Assembly (NCBI RefSeq): GCF_900090105.1
Contig: NZ_FMDM01000003.1
Location: forward strand, 62,001 to 126,000
DNA: 64,000 bases
Direction: 5' to 3'
From: Micromonospora humi
GTDB taxonomy: Bacteria; Actinomycetota; Actinomycetes; Mycobacteriales; Micromonosporaceae
Made by a program: the position numbers and the translations under genes. Every line of letters begins with the position of its first letter. The first letter of the stretch is position 1. This document shows, piece by piece, positions 15,992 to 24,031 of this stretch. The notes beneath the pieces were generated by a model that saw nothing but the letters and a program-made list of their open reading frames with translations, was not told where the DNA came from and did not search any database.

Positions 15992-16396
15992 TCAGCCGTC
16001 CAGGCCGGCCGGGGAGTTCGGCCGGTCGACGTCCACGAACTCGATCTCGTCGGCGCTGCGCTCCCGGCTGCCGGCGGCACGGGCGGCGGTGCCGGCGGCC
16101 CAGCCGATGGCGGCGCCGGCCAGGGCTGCCGCGATCAGCAGCGTCCAGGGCAGCGCGGGCCGGCGACCGGCGAGCGCGTCGAAGGCGAGGCCGGCCCGGC
16201 GGCGTGCCTCGTCGGCGGCGGAGCCGACCAGGTCGGTGGCGTCGTCGGCCAGGCCGGACGAGCTTCGGCGGGCGGTGCGGGTGACGTCGCGCACGCTGTC
16301 CCCGGCGGAGCCGACCGCGGAGATCAGGTGCTGCCACGCCTGGTCCGCGACTCGCTCGGGCTTGCTGCGGCGGTCCATCAGGCTGGATCCGAACAT
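15992..16396 (-). CDS. Small membrane-anchored protein of unknown function
   Basis: 134 residues from the ATG at 16396, which has AGGGG at proper spacing; in-frame starts further up are less supported. The first 80 residues are polar and helical (SVRDVTRTARRSSSGLADDATDLVGSAADEARRR) and look like an amphipathic helical segment. A single membrane helix (WTLLIAAALAGAAIGWAAG, residues 84-103) is followed by a short acidic tail. I do not recognise a family. The topology suggests a cytoplasmic-membrane protein, perhaps a stress-induced CsbD/YtxH-like helper. Confidence 0.65.
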   Translation of the reverse strand: MFGSSLMDRRSKPERVADQAWQHLISAVGSAGDSVRDVTRTARRSSSGLADDATDLVGSAADEARRRAGLAFDALAGRRPALPWTLLIAAALAGAAIGWAAGTAARAAGSRERSADEIEFVDVDRPNSPAGLDG

Positions 16397-16786
16397 CGTT
16401 CTACCCCTCATCCGGCGCGTCACGGTTCACTCCCGGTGGGCAGTGCCCCACCCACCCTTCTCCCAAACCCCGCCCGCGCCGGAGAGGAGCGGGATCCGAA
16501 CGGGACGAATCACCCGAACGCGCCGACGGGTGGGTGTTCCCCGGTCCGTGCGCGGGCCCGCTACCCTGGGTCGGCGGATCGGTCGACCCGGCTCGGTCGT
16601 TCGGCTGGTCGTGGTCCGCGTCGAAGGGGAAATCGGAACCCGGAGGTCCGGATTGGGCTCGCCCAGGTGTGCCCAGTCCGCGAATTGCTCATCCCGGGGG
16701 GTGGCGACCGGGGCCGTTGGAGGAATACTCTCGGTCGCGGCCCGCGTACTGATGAGGCGCCCGTTGGGGCGAGTGGAGGTGCTCGC
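16397..16786. other. Intergenic region between the membrane protein and the STAS gene
   Basis: About 390 bases between divergent genes. No convincing reading frame with a ribosome site was found. It must hold both promoters; no clear -35/-10 pair or long palindrome stood out. Confidence 0.5.
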
Positions 16787-17146
16787 GTGAGCCTGTCGAT
16801 CGTGAAGTCGATGCGTCCGGGTGGTGTCGTCCAGATCGCGCCCCGCGGGGAGATCGACGTCGACACCGCGTACGAGGTCCGGGAGGCGATCGCCGAGGTG
16901 CTCGCCAAGGGGCGCCCCGCCCGGATCGAGCTCAACATGCGGCTCGTGACGTTCATCGACTCCGTCGGCATCAGCGCCATGGTGGCCGGCTTCCAGACCT
17001 GCGAGGTCAGCGGCGTCAAGCTCGTGGTCACCGAGCCGAGCCGGTTCGTGCACCGCCAGCTCTGGGTGACCGGCCTACTCGGTCTCTTCGGCGCACCCGA
17101 GCCCTGGTTCGCCGACGACATCCCCGAGGTGCTGCCCGGCGCCTGA
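16787..17146 (+). CDS. STAS-domain anti-sigma factor antagonist
   Basis: 119 residues from a GTG with GGAGGT six bases upstream. It is a single STAS domain of the SpoIIAA/RsbV type: VVQIAPRGEIDVDTAYEVREAI and FIDSVGISAMVAGFQ, where the Ser of the D-S-x-G motif (near residue 64) is the residue phosphorylated by anti-sigma kinases. When unphosphorylated such proteins free a sigma factor by binding its anti-sigma factor. No kinase, phosphatase or sigma gene is adjacent, so its partner must be encoded elsewhere, as is common in actinomycetes. Confidence 0.88.
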   Translation: MSLSIVKSMRPGGVVQIAPRGEIDVDTAYEVREAIAEVLAKGRPARIELNMRLVTFIDSVGISAMVAGFQTCEVSGVKLVVTEPSRFVHRQLWVTGLLGLFGAPEPWFADDIPEVLPGA

Positions 17147-17272
17147 GGGCACCCCGCGCCGCCCGGGCGCGGATACCCGTCCTGCCCTCGCCGACGGGGG
17201 ACCTTCGACCCGTTGCCAGCCCGGCCCCGGTACGGGACGATCGTCCGGACCCACGACGGCGAGGGGGACCGG

Positions 17273-17725
17273 TTGCAGAGCAGCGACAGCTTCAGCTACA
17301 CCGTGCAGGCCCGGTGCCGCCGGGCGGACGCGGTGGCCCTGCTCGGTGACCTGAGCCGGCAGGGTGAGCTGCATCCCCTGATCGTCCGGGTGCGGCAGTT
17401 GCCGCCCCGGCCGGGCGCGCTGGCCAGCTACGCGATCACCGACCGGCTGGAGCTCGGTCCGCTGCACTTCCCGATCACCTACCAGGCCGACGTGCTGATC
17501 GCCACCGACGACGAGGTGGTCACCGTCGCCCGCCAGCAGCCGGCGACGACGGTACGCAACCACACCCGGCTGCGCGACGAGCCCGACGGCGTGGTGCGGA
17601 TCGACGTGGAGATCACCCTCACCGCGCCCGCGCCGCTGCTCGGCTACGCGTTCCGCCAGGCCCGGGCGGCGCACCTGGGCCTGGCCGCCCGCCTCGGCGC
17701 GACCCTGGAAGGCCGGCCCGCCTGA
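17273..17725 (+). CDS. SRPBCC-like protein
   Basis: 150 residues from a TTG at 17273 that follows GAGGGGG; an upstream in-frame ATG at 17213 lacks a ribosome site. The pattern SFSYTVQARCRRADAVALLGD, then long strands and a C-terminal helix (YAFRQARAAHLGLAARLGATL), fits the helix-grip SRPBCC/START fold that binds hydrophobic ligands. Function is unknown. Its 3' end overlaps the convergent membrane-protein gene by 107 bases, which is long for two real genes and suggests that one of the stops has moved. Confidence 0.7.
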   Translation: MQSSDSFSYTVQARCRRADAVALLGDLSRQGELHPLIVRVRQLPPRPGALASYAITDRLELGPLHFPITYQADVLIATDDEVVTVARQQPATTVRNHTRLRDEPDGVVRIDVEITLTAPAPLLGYAFRQARAAHLGLAARLGATLEGRPA

Positions 17726-18179
17726 TCCGCCCCCACGGCTTGTGGGTGGACAGCACGGTGGCGACCAGCAGCAGCGTCGTGGAGATGGCCGGCGGGACCA
17801 CCAGGTCGACCCGCAGGTGCGCGTCGGCGGTGTCGGCGAGCGCGCCGAGGTGCCGGATCCGGGGGGTCAGCAGGAGCAGCACCAGGCCGAGCATGACGGT
17901 GGTGAGCGCGAACTTCACCAGCACCCAGCGCCAGCGCAGCAGGCCCCACGGGGTGAGCAGCGCGCTGGCGGTCCCGATCAGCCACACCGCCACGCTCAGC
18001 GGCGCGAACAGCCAGGTGACCAGCAGCGCCGCCGCCGGGTAGACCACGTCGGGGTCGGCGCCGCGCAGCCCGGCGATGCCGAGCGCGAGCAGCGTCAGGT
18101 CGCTGCCGAGCCAGCCCAGCGAGGTGGCCAGGTGCGCGGTGAGCAGCGCCTTGCGGCCGGCGGGGGAGAGTCGTCTCAT
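17619..18179 (-). CDS. Integral membrane protein, DUF2269-like
   Basis: 186 residues with four likely membrane helices: LLTAHLATSLGWLGSDLTLLA, VYPAAALLVTWLFAPLSVAV, VLVKFALTTVMLGLVLLLL and VPPAISTTLLLVATVL. The pattern LTAHVxxSxGWLG and WVLVKF is typical of a small actinobacterial membrane family with no known role. The natural end is probably soon after HKPWGR. The remaining Arg/Gly/Pro-rich 36 residues come from reading antisense to the SRPBCC gene and are likely an extension of the C-terminus rather than a domain. Confidence 0.75.
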   Translation of the reverse strand: MRRLSPAGRKALLTAHLATSLGWLGSDLTLLALGIAGLRGADPDVVYPAAALLVTWLFAPLSVAVWLIGTASALLTPWGLLRWRWVLVKFALTTVMLGLVLLLLTPRIRHLGALADTADAHLRVDLVVPPAISTTLLLVATVLSTHKPWGRIRRAGLPGSRRGGRPGPGAPPGPGGTRSRAAARAR

Positions 18180-18196
18180 GCCCCGATCGTCGCCCC

Positions 18197-18227
18197 GTCG
18201 CGCGGCCCACGTCGTGGGCCGCGCGAC
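18197..18227 (-). terminator. Hairpin terminator downstream of the coiled-coil cell-wall protein
   Basis: 14-bp perfect stem (GTCGCGCGGCCCAC / GTGGGCCGCGCGAC) with a 3-base loop, 32 bases after the stop at 18259. Confidence 0.8.
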
Positions 18228-18258
18228 GACACCGGGCGTACGTCGTGTGGCGTAGTGC

Positions 18259-19359
18259 TCAGTAGACCGACAGGTGCACGTGGTTGGTGTGGTCGCTGGA
18301 CGGGTCGCCGTTGCCGCCGCTGTACGACTTCCAGCCGCTGCTGGGCAGCCAGATCTGCCGGAACCAGATCACGTAGAGCACGGCGAGCCGGTCGGCGTTG
18401 CGGATGAAGTAGGCGGACAGGTTGTTGCCGTACGTCTTGTCGCCGCCGCTGGCGACGCCGCCGAAGCCGTCCTTCTGCGCCGCGAAGTCGCAGGCCCGTC
18501 CCTTCGGGTGCTCGCCCGAGCCGCTGGGCCGGTGGCACGAGACGTACCGGGTGAAGCCGGCCGCCTTGGCCTGCTGCAACGCGTGCAGCGTGCGCGGGGT
18601 GATGCAGCCGCTGGCCGGCGTCGGGTCGTTGACGCTGCACGACTCCGCCGGCCACGAGCCGTCGGAGTTGCGTTTGGCCGGCTTCGCGTTCGCCGTGGAC
18701 GTGCCCCGGACGCTGCCGCCGCCACTGCTGCCGCTGTTGCCGCTGCCGGCGGCCGGCCGCCGGTTGGCGACCTCCAGCGCCCGCTCGGCCTGGTCCTTGC
18801 GCTTGGCCATCAGCGTGACCTGCTTGCGCTGCTCCCGGATCTCGCCGTCGAGCGCGCCGCGGGTGCGGATGGCCTCGTCCCGGGTGGCGATCAGGTCGCG
18901 CAGCGTCCGGTCCTCGTGCGCGGCGACCGTCTCCAGGGCCGCGGCCCGGTCCATGAAGCCCTCCGGGCTGCGGCTGCCGAGCAGCGCCGCGGCGGTGCCC
19001 ATCCGGCCGGTGCGGTACGCCACCTCGGCGATCTCGCCGACCTTGGCGTCGCGCTCGGTCAGCTCCACGTCGATCGTCTTGAGCCGGTCGTTGAGCTGCT
19101 TCTGCCGGGTCGTCGAGCGGCCCAGCGCGGCCTTGGCCTCCAGCCAGCCCTTGCTGGCCGCGTCGAGCTGGTCGCGCAGCGCCGGGGTGCCGCCCTCGTC
19201 GTCGTCACCGGGCGCGGCGGCGAGCAGGCCGGTCGGGGAAGTCGACCGTGCCGCCGAGGCGGGGGAGATCGGGACGGTCCCGACGCCGAGGGCCAGCGTC
19301 GCGACGAGCAGGGCCGCCAGCCGGGCGGCCGTCCGTCGTGCAGGTGCCACTGTGGGCAT
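18259..19359 (-). CDS. Secreted coiled-coil cell-wall protein under c-di-AMP riboswitch control
   Basis: 366 residues. A signal peptide (ARRTAARLAALLVATLALGVGTVP..., to about residue 36) is followed by a long charged coiled coil (about 60-200, RQKQLNDRLKTIDVELTERD, DGEIREQRKQVTLMAKRKDQ) like those of PcsB/RipA-type hydrolases. A Gly/Ser linker and a C-terminal domain of about 140 residues follow (CHRPSGSGEHPKGRACDFAA, SDHTNHVHLSVY). The Cys pairs and H-P-K-G-R-A-C-D-F and H-x-H-L residues resemble metal-binding LAS-type peptidase domains, so a peptidoglycan hydrolase or its activator is likely (inference). A riboswitch-like leader precedes it, matching the habit of actinobacterial ydaO RNAs to control cell-wall hydrolases. 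Confidence 0.82.
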   Translation of the reverse strand: MPTVAPARRTAARLAALLVATLALGVGTVPISPASAARSTSPTGLLAAAPGDDDEGGTPALRDQLDAASKGWLEAKAALGRSTTRQKQLNDRLKTIDVELTERDAKVGEIAEVAYRTGRMGTAAALLGSRSPEGFMDRAAALETVAAHEDRTLRDLIATRDEAIRTRGALDGEIREQRKQVTLMAKRKDQAERALEVANRRPAAGSGNSGSSGGGSVRGTSTANAKPAKRNSDGSWPAESCSVNDPTPASGCITPRTLHALQQAKAAGFTRYVSCHRPSGSGEHPKGRACDFAAQKDGFGGVASGGDKTYGNNLSAYFIRNADRLAVLYVIWFRQIWLPSSGWKSYSGGNGDPSSDHTNHVHLSVY

Positions 19360-19379
19360 TCGTGTGTCCTTCCGTCAAC

Positions 19380-19500
19380 CGCCGACCGGGTTAGCTGACG
19401 GGTTCGGGACGGAAGATCCCTACCGCTGACGCGGATGCACCCCACGTACGTGGTTCCCCGGCTCGCCCTGCGGGCGATTAGGCGCCGGCCGCGCCCTCGG
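19380..19500 (-). ncRNA. c-di-AMP (ydaO/yuaA) riboswitch
   Basis: On the minus strand the leader of the cell-wall protein carries the conserved blocks of the ydaO class in order: GCCGGGGAACC, then GGGGTGCATCC, GGTAGGGATC, and finally CCCGTCAGCTAACCCGGTCGG just before the ribosome site AAGGA. These match the known aptamer of actinobacterial cell-wall hydrolase genes, where c-di-AMP usually switches expression off. The 5' boundary is approximate. An AT-rich promoter-like tract lies at about 19570-19640. Confidence 0.85.
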
Positions 19501-19638
19501 GTGCCGGAGTGACGCCCGAGGTGTGGCCGCGACCGAGCCTACCGGCGCTGCCCGGAGCCGGCTCCGCCGACCGGAGCCAGATACCGGGCAAAACCGGCAT
19601 AAGCCAACAATAACCACAGTGATTTAAGTCTGTCCTAA

Positions 19639-20553
19639 TTACCACTCGGTCGGACCGCAGGCCCCGGCTGACGCTCCGGGTTCGATCTGCAACGTGGCGT
19701 GGTCGATCGAGAAGTCCTCGTGCAGCGCGGCCCGGGCGGCGGCCAGCACGCCGGCGACCTCGGTGCCGGCGTCGACGGTCAGGTGCGCCGAGGCGACGTC
19801 CATGCCCGAGGTGAGCGTCCAGACGTGCAGGTCGTGCACCTCCGCCACGCCGGGCACGGCGGCCAGCCGGTCGTGCACCGCGGTCACCTGGAGGTGCTCC
19901 GGCGCGGCCTGCACCAGGATGCGCACCGCGGCGCGGCCGAGCCGCCAGGTGCGCGGCAGGATGAACAGGCCGATCGCCACCGCGACGAGCGGGTCGGCCC
20001 ACCACCAGTCGGTGAGCGCGATGACCAGCGCGGCGCCGATCACGCCGAGCGAGCCGAGCAGGTCGCCGAGCACCTCCAGGTAGGCCCCGCGCAGGTTGAT
20101 GCTCTCCTGGGCGCCGGAGCGCAGCAGCGCGAACGCGGCGACGTTGGCGAGCAGGCCGAGCACGGCGACCACGAGCATCGGCCCGGCGAGCACCTCCGGC
20201 GGTTCGCCGAACCGGCGGACCGCCTCGATCAGCACGTAGATCGCGACGGCGCCGAGCAGCACCGCGTTCGCCAGCGCCGCGAGCACCTCGAGCCGGTAGA
20301 GCCCGAACGTGCGCTGCGGGTCGGTGCGGGCGCGCCGGGTGGCGCTGATCGCGGCGAGCGCCATGCCGATGCCGAGCACGTCGGTGAACATGTGCCCGGC
20401 GTCGGAGAGCAGGGCCAGCGAGCCGGTCGTCACGGCGGCCACCGCCTCGACCAGCATCAGCACGGTGAGCAGCGCGAAGGCGGCCCACAGTCGCCCCCGG
20501 TGGCGGTGCGCCGCGTTGGCCACCGCACCGCTGTGGTCATGACCTGCGCCCAC
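19639..20553 (-). CDS. Cation diffusion facilitator (CzcD/ZitB-type) metal effluxer
   Basis: 304 residues from a GTG at 20553 with GGAGGGT upstream; longer in-frame starts exist but lack a ribosome site. The N-terminus is His-rich (GHDHSG, AHRHRG). Six membrane helices follow, carrying the metal-site motifs LLSDAGHMFTDV (helix 2, HxxxD) and YLEVLGDLLGSLGV (helix 5). A cytoplasmic C-terminal domain contains VHDLHVWTL. The family exports Zn2+, Co2+ or Cd2+ in exchange for protons. A near-perfect 9-bp inverted repeat upstream of the start resembles ArsR/SmtB-type metal-sensor operators, suggesting metal-induced expression. Confidence 0.92.
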   Translation of the reverse strand: MGAGHDHSGAVANAAHRHRGRLWAAFALLTVLMLVEAVAAVTTGSLALLSDAGHMFTDVLGIGMALAAISATRRARTDPQRTFGLYRLEVLAALANAVLLGAVAIYVLIEAVRRFGEPPEVLAGPMLVVAVLGLLANVAAFALLRSGAQESINLRGAYLEVLGDLLGSLGVIGAALVIALTDWWWADPLVAVAIGLFILPRTWRLGRAAVRILVQAAPEHLQVTAVHDRLAAVPGVAEVHDLHVWTLTSGMDVASAHLTVDAGTEVAGVLAAARAALHEDFSIDHATLQIEPGASAGACGPTEW

Positions 20554-20594
20554 GCACACACCCTCCGCCCCGTGCCCCGGCCGGAACCAATCTA

Positions 20595-20616
20595 TGCTCA
20601 CATCGCTATGTGTGCA
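20595..20616. promoter_or_regulatory. Candidate ArsR-type operator upstream of the metal effluxer
   Basis: TGCTCACAT-CGCT-ATGTGTGCA: 9-bp arms with one mismatch and a 4-bp centre, 42 bases upstream of the effluxer GTG. AT-rich inverted repeats of this size are typical of zinc- or cadmium-sensing ArsR/SmtB repressors. No such regulator gene is in the window. Confidence 0.5.
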
Positions 20617-20629
20617 AGTGAGGGTGCGG

Positions 20630-22747
20630 TCACGCCACCGGGTCGAGGGTGGTCAGGCGCTGGGTGGCCCGGGAGAGCGCCACGTAGAGCGTGCGGACCC
20701 CGGAACCCGGATCCGCCCGGATCTCACCCGGCGCGACCAGCACCACACCGTCGTACTCCATGCCCTTGGCCTGCAGGCTGTTCACCACCTGGAGCCGGCC
20801 GGCGCCCAGCGCGCCCAGCCAGCCGGCGACCTCGTCCCGGCGCGGCACCGGCGTGATCACGCCGACCGTCCCCTCCACCTCGGCCAGCAGCGCCCGGGCC
20901 GCCTCGACGGTGGCCGCGGGCAGCTCGGCGGCGGCCACGGTGCGCTGGACCGGCGGCACGCCCGTCGACCGCACCGCGTCGGGCAGCGCCAGGTCCGGGT
21001 AGAGCCGGCGGATCTCCGCCGCCGCCACGGCGAAGATCTCCGCCGAGTTGCGGTAGTTGGTGGTCAGCTCGTAGCGGTGCCGGCGACGCCGCCCCAACGC
21101 CTGGTCCCGGGCCCGGTCCAGCTCCTGCGGGTCACCGGTCCAGGCGGTCTGCGCCGGGTCGCCGACCACCGTCCAGGACGCCAGCCGACCGCGCCGCCCC
21201 ACCATCCGCCACTGCATCGGCGAGACGTCCTGCGACTCGTCCACCACCACGTGGGCGTAGTCGCGGTAGTCCGCCGGGCGCTCCCGGGCGGCGGCCCGCG
21301 CGGCCCGCTGCCGATCGGCGTACGTGCTCAGCTCGCGCACGCCGCCGGCCAACTGGTACGGGTCGCGCTTCGGTCGGGCCCGCCGCACCGGCGTGCCGAG
21401 CAACGCGTCCAGCTCGTCCAGCAGCGCGATGTCGGCGACCGTCAGCCCGTCGGTGTCGAGCGTCCGGTAGGCGTCGGTGAGCAGCCGGATCTCGGCCGAG
21501 GAGAGGACCCCGCCGGCGTACCGGCGCAACCCCTCCGGCCGGGCCAGCCAGCCCAGCACGTGCCGCGGGTGCAGCCGGGGCCACCAGGCCTTGAGGAACT
21601 CGCGGAACTCCGGCCGCTCGATGATCTCGTCCTCGAACGCGGGCTGTTCCGGCAGCCGGCCCACCCGCAGCGTCCGGGCCTGCGCGTAGAGCGCGGCGAG
21701 CACCGCGTCGAACGCCGCCCGGCGCACCTCGTTGCGACGCGCGCCCCGGGTCAGCGTCCGGTCCCGCACCGCGTCCAGCGCCGGCCGGTCCAGCCGCAGC
21801 AGCTCACCGCGGTAGAGCAGGCGCAGCTCCGCCGGGGAGTCCGGCACCGCGTCCCGGGCCGCACGCTCCAGCACTCGGCGCATCCGCAGCGAACCCTTCA
21901 CCGCGGCCACCTCCGGCGGGTCGGTCCGGGTCGCGGACAGGCCCGGGAAGAGCGAGCCGAGCGAGTGCAGCGTCGCGGTCTCCTCGCCGAGCGACGGCAG
22001 CACCGACGCGATGTACTCGACGAACACGCCCGACGGCCCGACCACCAGGATGCCGCCGCCGGCGTACCGGGCCCGGTCGGAATAGAGCAGGTACGCGGCC
22101 CGGTGCAGGGCCACCGCCGTCTTGCCGGTGCCCGGGCCGCCGGAGACGATCGTGACGCCGTTGCCGGGGGAGCGGATCGCCTCGTCCTGCTCCCGCTGGA
22201 TGGTGGCCACGATGTCGCGCATGCCCCGGCCGGTGGCCCGGGACAAGGTGGCCAGCAACGCGCCGTCGCCGACCACCGCCATGTCCGGCGGGGCGGCCTC
22301 CGGGTCCAGCAGGTCGTCCTCGATCCGGGTGACCTTCTCGGCGGCGGACTGGATCGTGCGCCGGCGCACCACGCCGCGCGGCTCGGCCGGCGTGGCCTGG
22401 TAGAACGCGGCGGCGGCGGGCGCCCGCCAGTCCACCACCAGCGTCTCGGCGTCGTCGGCGCGCACGCCGAGCCGACCCACGTGCAGCACCTGCCCGGTCC
22501 GCAGGTCCAGCCGGCCGAAGACCAGTCCCTCGTGCTCGGCGTCCAGCACGTGCCGGCGCTGGGCGGCGTGGAAGACCATCGCGTCCCGCTCGACCAGCGC
22601 GCCGAACGTGCCGACCCGGGCCAGCTGGTACCCCTCCCGCTCGGCGTCGGCCGCGGACCGGCGCAGCTCGGCCAGCCGGGCGTACACCCGGTCGAGGTGC
22701 CGCTGCTCGGCGGCGATCTCCCGGTCCAGCGTGGTCTGGTCGGTCAA
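20630..22747 (-). CDS. helD: HelD/HelR-type RNA polymerase recycling motor (UvrD-like ATPase)
   Basis: 705 residues from a TTG at 22747 with AGGAGC upstream (MTDQTTLDREIAAEQRHLDRVYARL). The N-terminal 60 residues form the antiparallel coiled-coil arm that reaches into the RNA polymerase channel in HelD. The superfamily 1 ATPase core has Walker A SGGPGTGKTAV near residue 205 and Walker B VVVDESQDVSP near 502. Later motifs are seen as TTNYRNSAEIF, QAKGMEYDGVVLV and LYVALSRATQRL. HelD removes stalled RNA polymerase from DNA and, in Streptomyces and mycobacteria, some forms confer rifamycin tolerance. I saw no rifamycin-associated element upstream. It lies upstream of the metal effluxer on the same strand. 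Confidence 0.88.
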   Translation of the reverse strand: MTDQTTLDREIAAEQRHLDRVYARLAELRRSAADAEREGYQLARVGTFGALVERDAMVFHAAQRRHVLDAEHEGLVFGRLDLRTGQVLHVGRLGVRADDAETLVVDWRAPAAAAFYQATPAEPRGVVRRRTIQSAAEKVTRIEDDLLDPEAAPPDMAVVGDGALLATLSRATGRGMRDIVATIQREQDEAIRSPGNGVTIVSGGPGTGKTAVALHRAAYLLYSDRARYAGGGILVVGPSGVFVEYIASVLPSLGEETATLHSLGSLFPGLSATRTDPPEVAAVKGSLRMRRVLERAARDAVPDSPAELRLLYRGELLRLDRPALDAVRDRTLTRGARRNEVRRAAFDAVLAALYAQARTLRVGRLPEQPAFEDEIIERPEFREFLKAWWPRLHPRHVLGWLARPEGLRRYAGGVLSSAEIRLLTDAYRTLDTDGLTVADIALLDELDALLGTPVRRARPKRDPYQLAGGVRELSTYADRQRAARAAARERPADYRDYAHVVVDESQDVSPMQWRMVGRRGRLASWTVVGDPAQTAWTGDPQELDRARDQALGRRRRHRYELTTNYRNSAEIFAVAAAEIRRLYPDLALPDAVRSTGVPPVQRTVAAAELPAATVEAARALLAEVEGTVGVITPVPRRDEVAGWLGALGAGRLQVVNSLQAKGMEYDGVVLVAPGEIRADPGSGVRTLYVALSRATQRLTTLDPVA

Positions 22748-22904
22748 CGCGGTGCTCCTGTGGTCGGACGGCACGACGGGCTGAATGAGGGTACGGGCCG
22801 CCGGCAAGCCGGACGTCGGGGCCATGCCGCTGACCGGCGCACGCCGGTGCCGCCTGCCCGTTATCCGGCTGTTCCCACCCGTTTCCCGGTCACCCGGCCG
22901 TGGG

Positions 22905-23885
22905 TCAGGCGGCCGTCACCCGGCGAGCGGCCGACCGGCGTCGCCGACGGGCGACCGACCGGGTGGCCGGCGCGGCCGACCGGGCGCCCGACGTTGCCGG
23001 GCCGGCGAGCACCCGGCCCACCACTCCGGCGACGGCGGCGTTCACCACGTCGGGGCGCTCCATCATCAGCATGTGGCCGGCGCCGGGGCAGACCGTCAGC
23101 TCGGCGGTGGGCAGTGCCGCCGCGATCGACTCGGCGCAGGGCGGCGGGGTCAGCCGGTCCCGGTCGCCGACCAGCGCGGCGGCCGGCAGCCCGCCGAGGG
23201 CGGCCAGCGTCTCCAGCCGGTGCTGGGCGCCGATCGAGGCGCGGAACCCGCCGATCGAGCGGAGCGTGGCGTGCGCCACCGCGGAGGTGACCAGCCGGAT
23301 GTCGGCCGGGTCGCACCGGTCGCCGAAGAGCATCCAGCGGATGCTGGGGCGCAACGCGCGCAGCAGCGCGTACGGCGGCCGCCAGCCGCCGCAGCGGGCC
23401 AGCACCCCGGCCCCGGTGGTCTCGGCGAGGCGGATCAGCCGGGCGATCCGGGGCGAGAGCCCGTAGACGGTGTGCGTGTGCCCCTCCGCGGTGGTCGAGA
23501 CGAAGACCAGGCCCGCGGTGCGGGCGGCGAACCGGTCGGGGTGGCGGTGGGCGTACTCCATCACGGTCATCCCGCCCATCGAGTGCCCGACCAGCACGAC
23601 CGGGCCGGACGGGGCGAACTCGTCGACCACCGCGGCCAGGTCGTCGCCGAGCTGGGCCAGGGTGGCGTCGCGCCGGGTCAGGCAGCTCGACCGGCCGTGC
23701 CCGCGCGCGTCGTAGGTGACCACCCGCACCCGGTCGCCGAAGCGCTCCCGCAGGTCGGCGAGCTGTCGGTGCCAGCTACGCCCGTCCAGCGTCCAGCCGT
23801 GCAGCAGGACCACGGTGACCTCGGCGTCGACCGGCCCGGTCACCGTGACGTGCAGGCGTACGTCATCGGGAAGCCGTAGTTCCAT
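22905..23885 (-). CDS. Alpha/beta hydrolase
   Basis: 326 residues with the canonical order of an alpha/beta hydrolase: oxyanion HGWTLDGRSW (residue 29), YDARGHGRSS, nucleophile elbow GHSMGGMTV (Ser near 102), the acid in ALVGDRDRLTPP and the catalytic His in PGAGHMLMMERP. A basic tail of 40 residues (RSVARRRRRSAARR) ends the protein. The substrate is unknown; relatives include epoxide hydrolases and esterases. It is divergent from the carbonic anhydrase gene, with 146 bases of shared promoter region containing GTCAC-CGGA-GTGAC. Confidence 0.85.
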   Translation of the reverse strand: MELRLPDDVRLHVTVTGPVDAEVTVVLLHGWTLDGRSWHRQLADLRERFGDRVRVVTYDARGHGRSSCLTRRDATLAQLGDDLAAVVDEFAPSGPVVLVGHSMGGMTVMEYAHRHPDRFAARTAGLVFVSTTAEGHTHTVYGLSPRIARLIRLAETTGAGVLARCGGWRPPYALLRALRPSIRWMLFGDRCDPADIRLVTSAVAHATLRSIGGFRASIGAQHRLETLAALGGLPAAALVGDRDRLTPPPCAESIAAALPTAELTVCPGAGHMLMMERPDVVNAAVAGVVGRVLAGPATSGARSAAPATRSVARRRRRSAARRVTAA

Positions 23886-24031
23886 GGTCCACCTCCCGGG
23901 CCGTCGGGTGCGTCACCGGAGTGACCCGGCGGTGACACCGGCGTTACCCGCCATGACACCACGGCAACCGCGGCGGTGAGAAGATTCGCCGTCCGTCCGC
24001 GCCGGGTCGGATCGGTGACCAGGCTGGGGGC

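Noticed and set aside
12489..16337. A 1282-codon minus-strand frame running antisense through the xyloglucanase
   Set aside because: Only its last 150 codons (the BON protein, from the ATG at 12941) are real. The rest is the low-stop-codon antisense frame of a GC-rich gene and has Arg/Gly/Pro-biased composition.
20594..23290. An 898-codon plus-strand frame opposite the HelD gene
   Set aside because: It mirrors the coding strand of HelD, has no ribosome site or recognisable domain, and its composition is that of a shadow frame.
23899..23950. Inverted repeats GTCAC-CGGA-GTGAC and a GGTGAC...GTTACC pair as a fourth site of the GGGTGAG regulon
   Set aside because: The spacing and arms do not match the 7-5-7 form; kept only as a note on the hydrolase/carbonic anhydrase promoter region.
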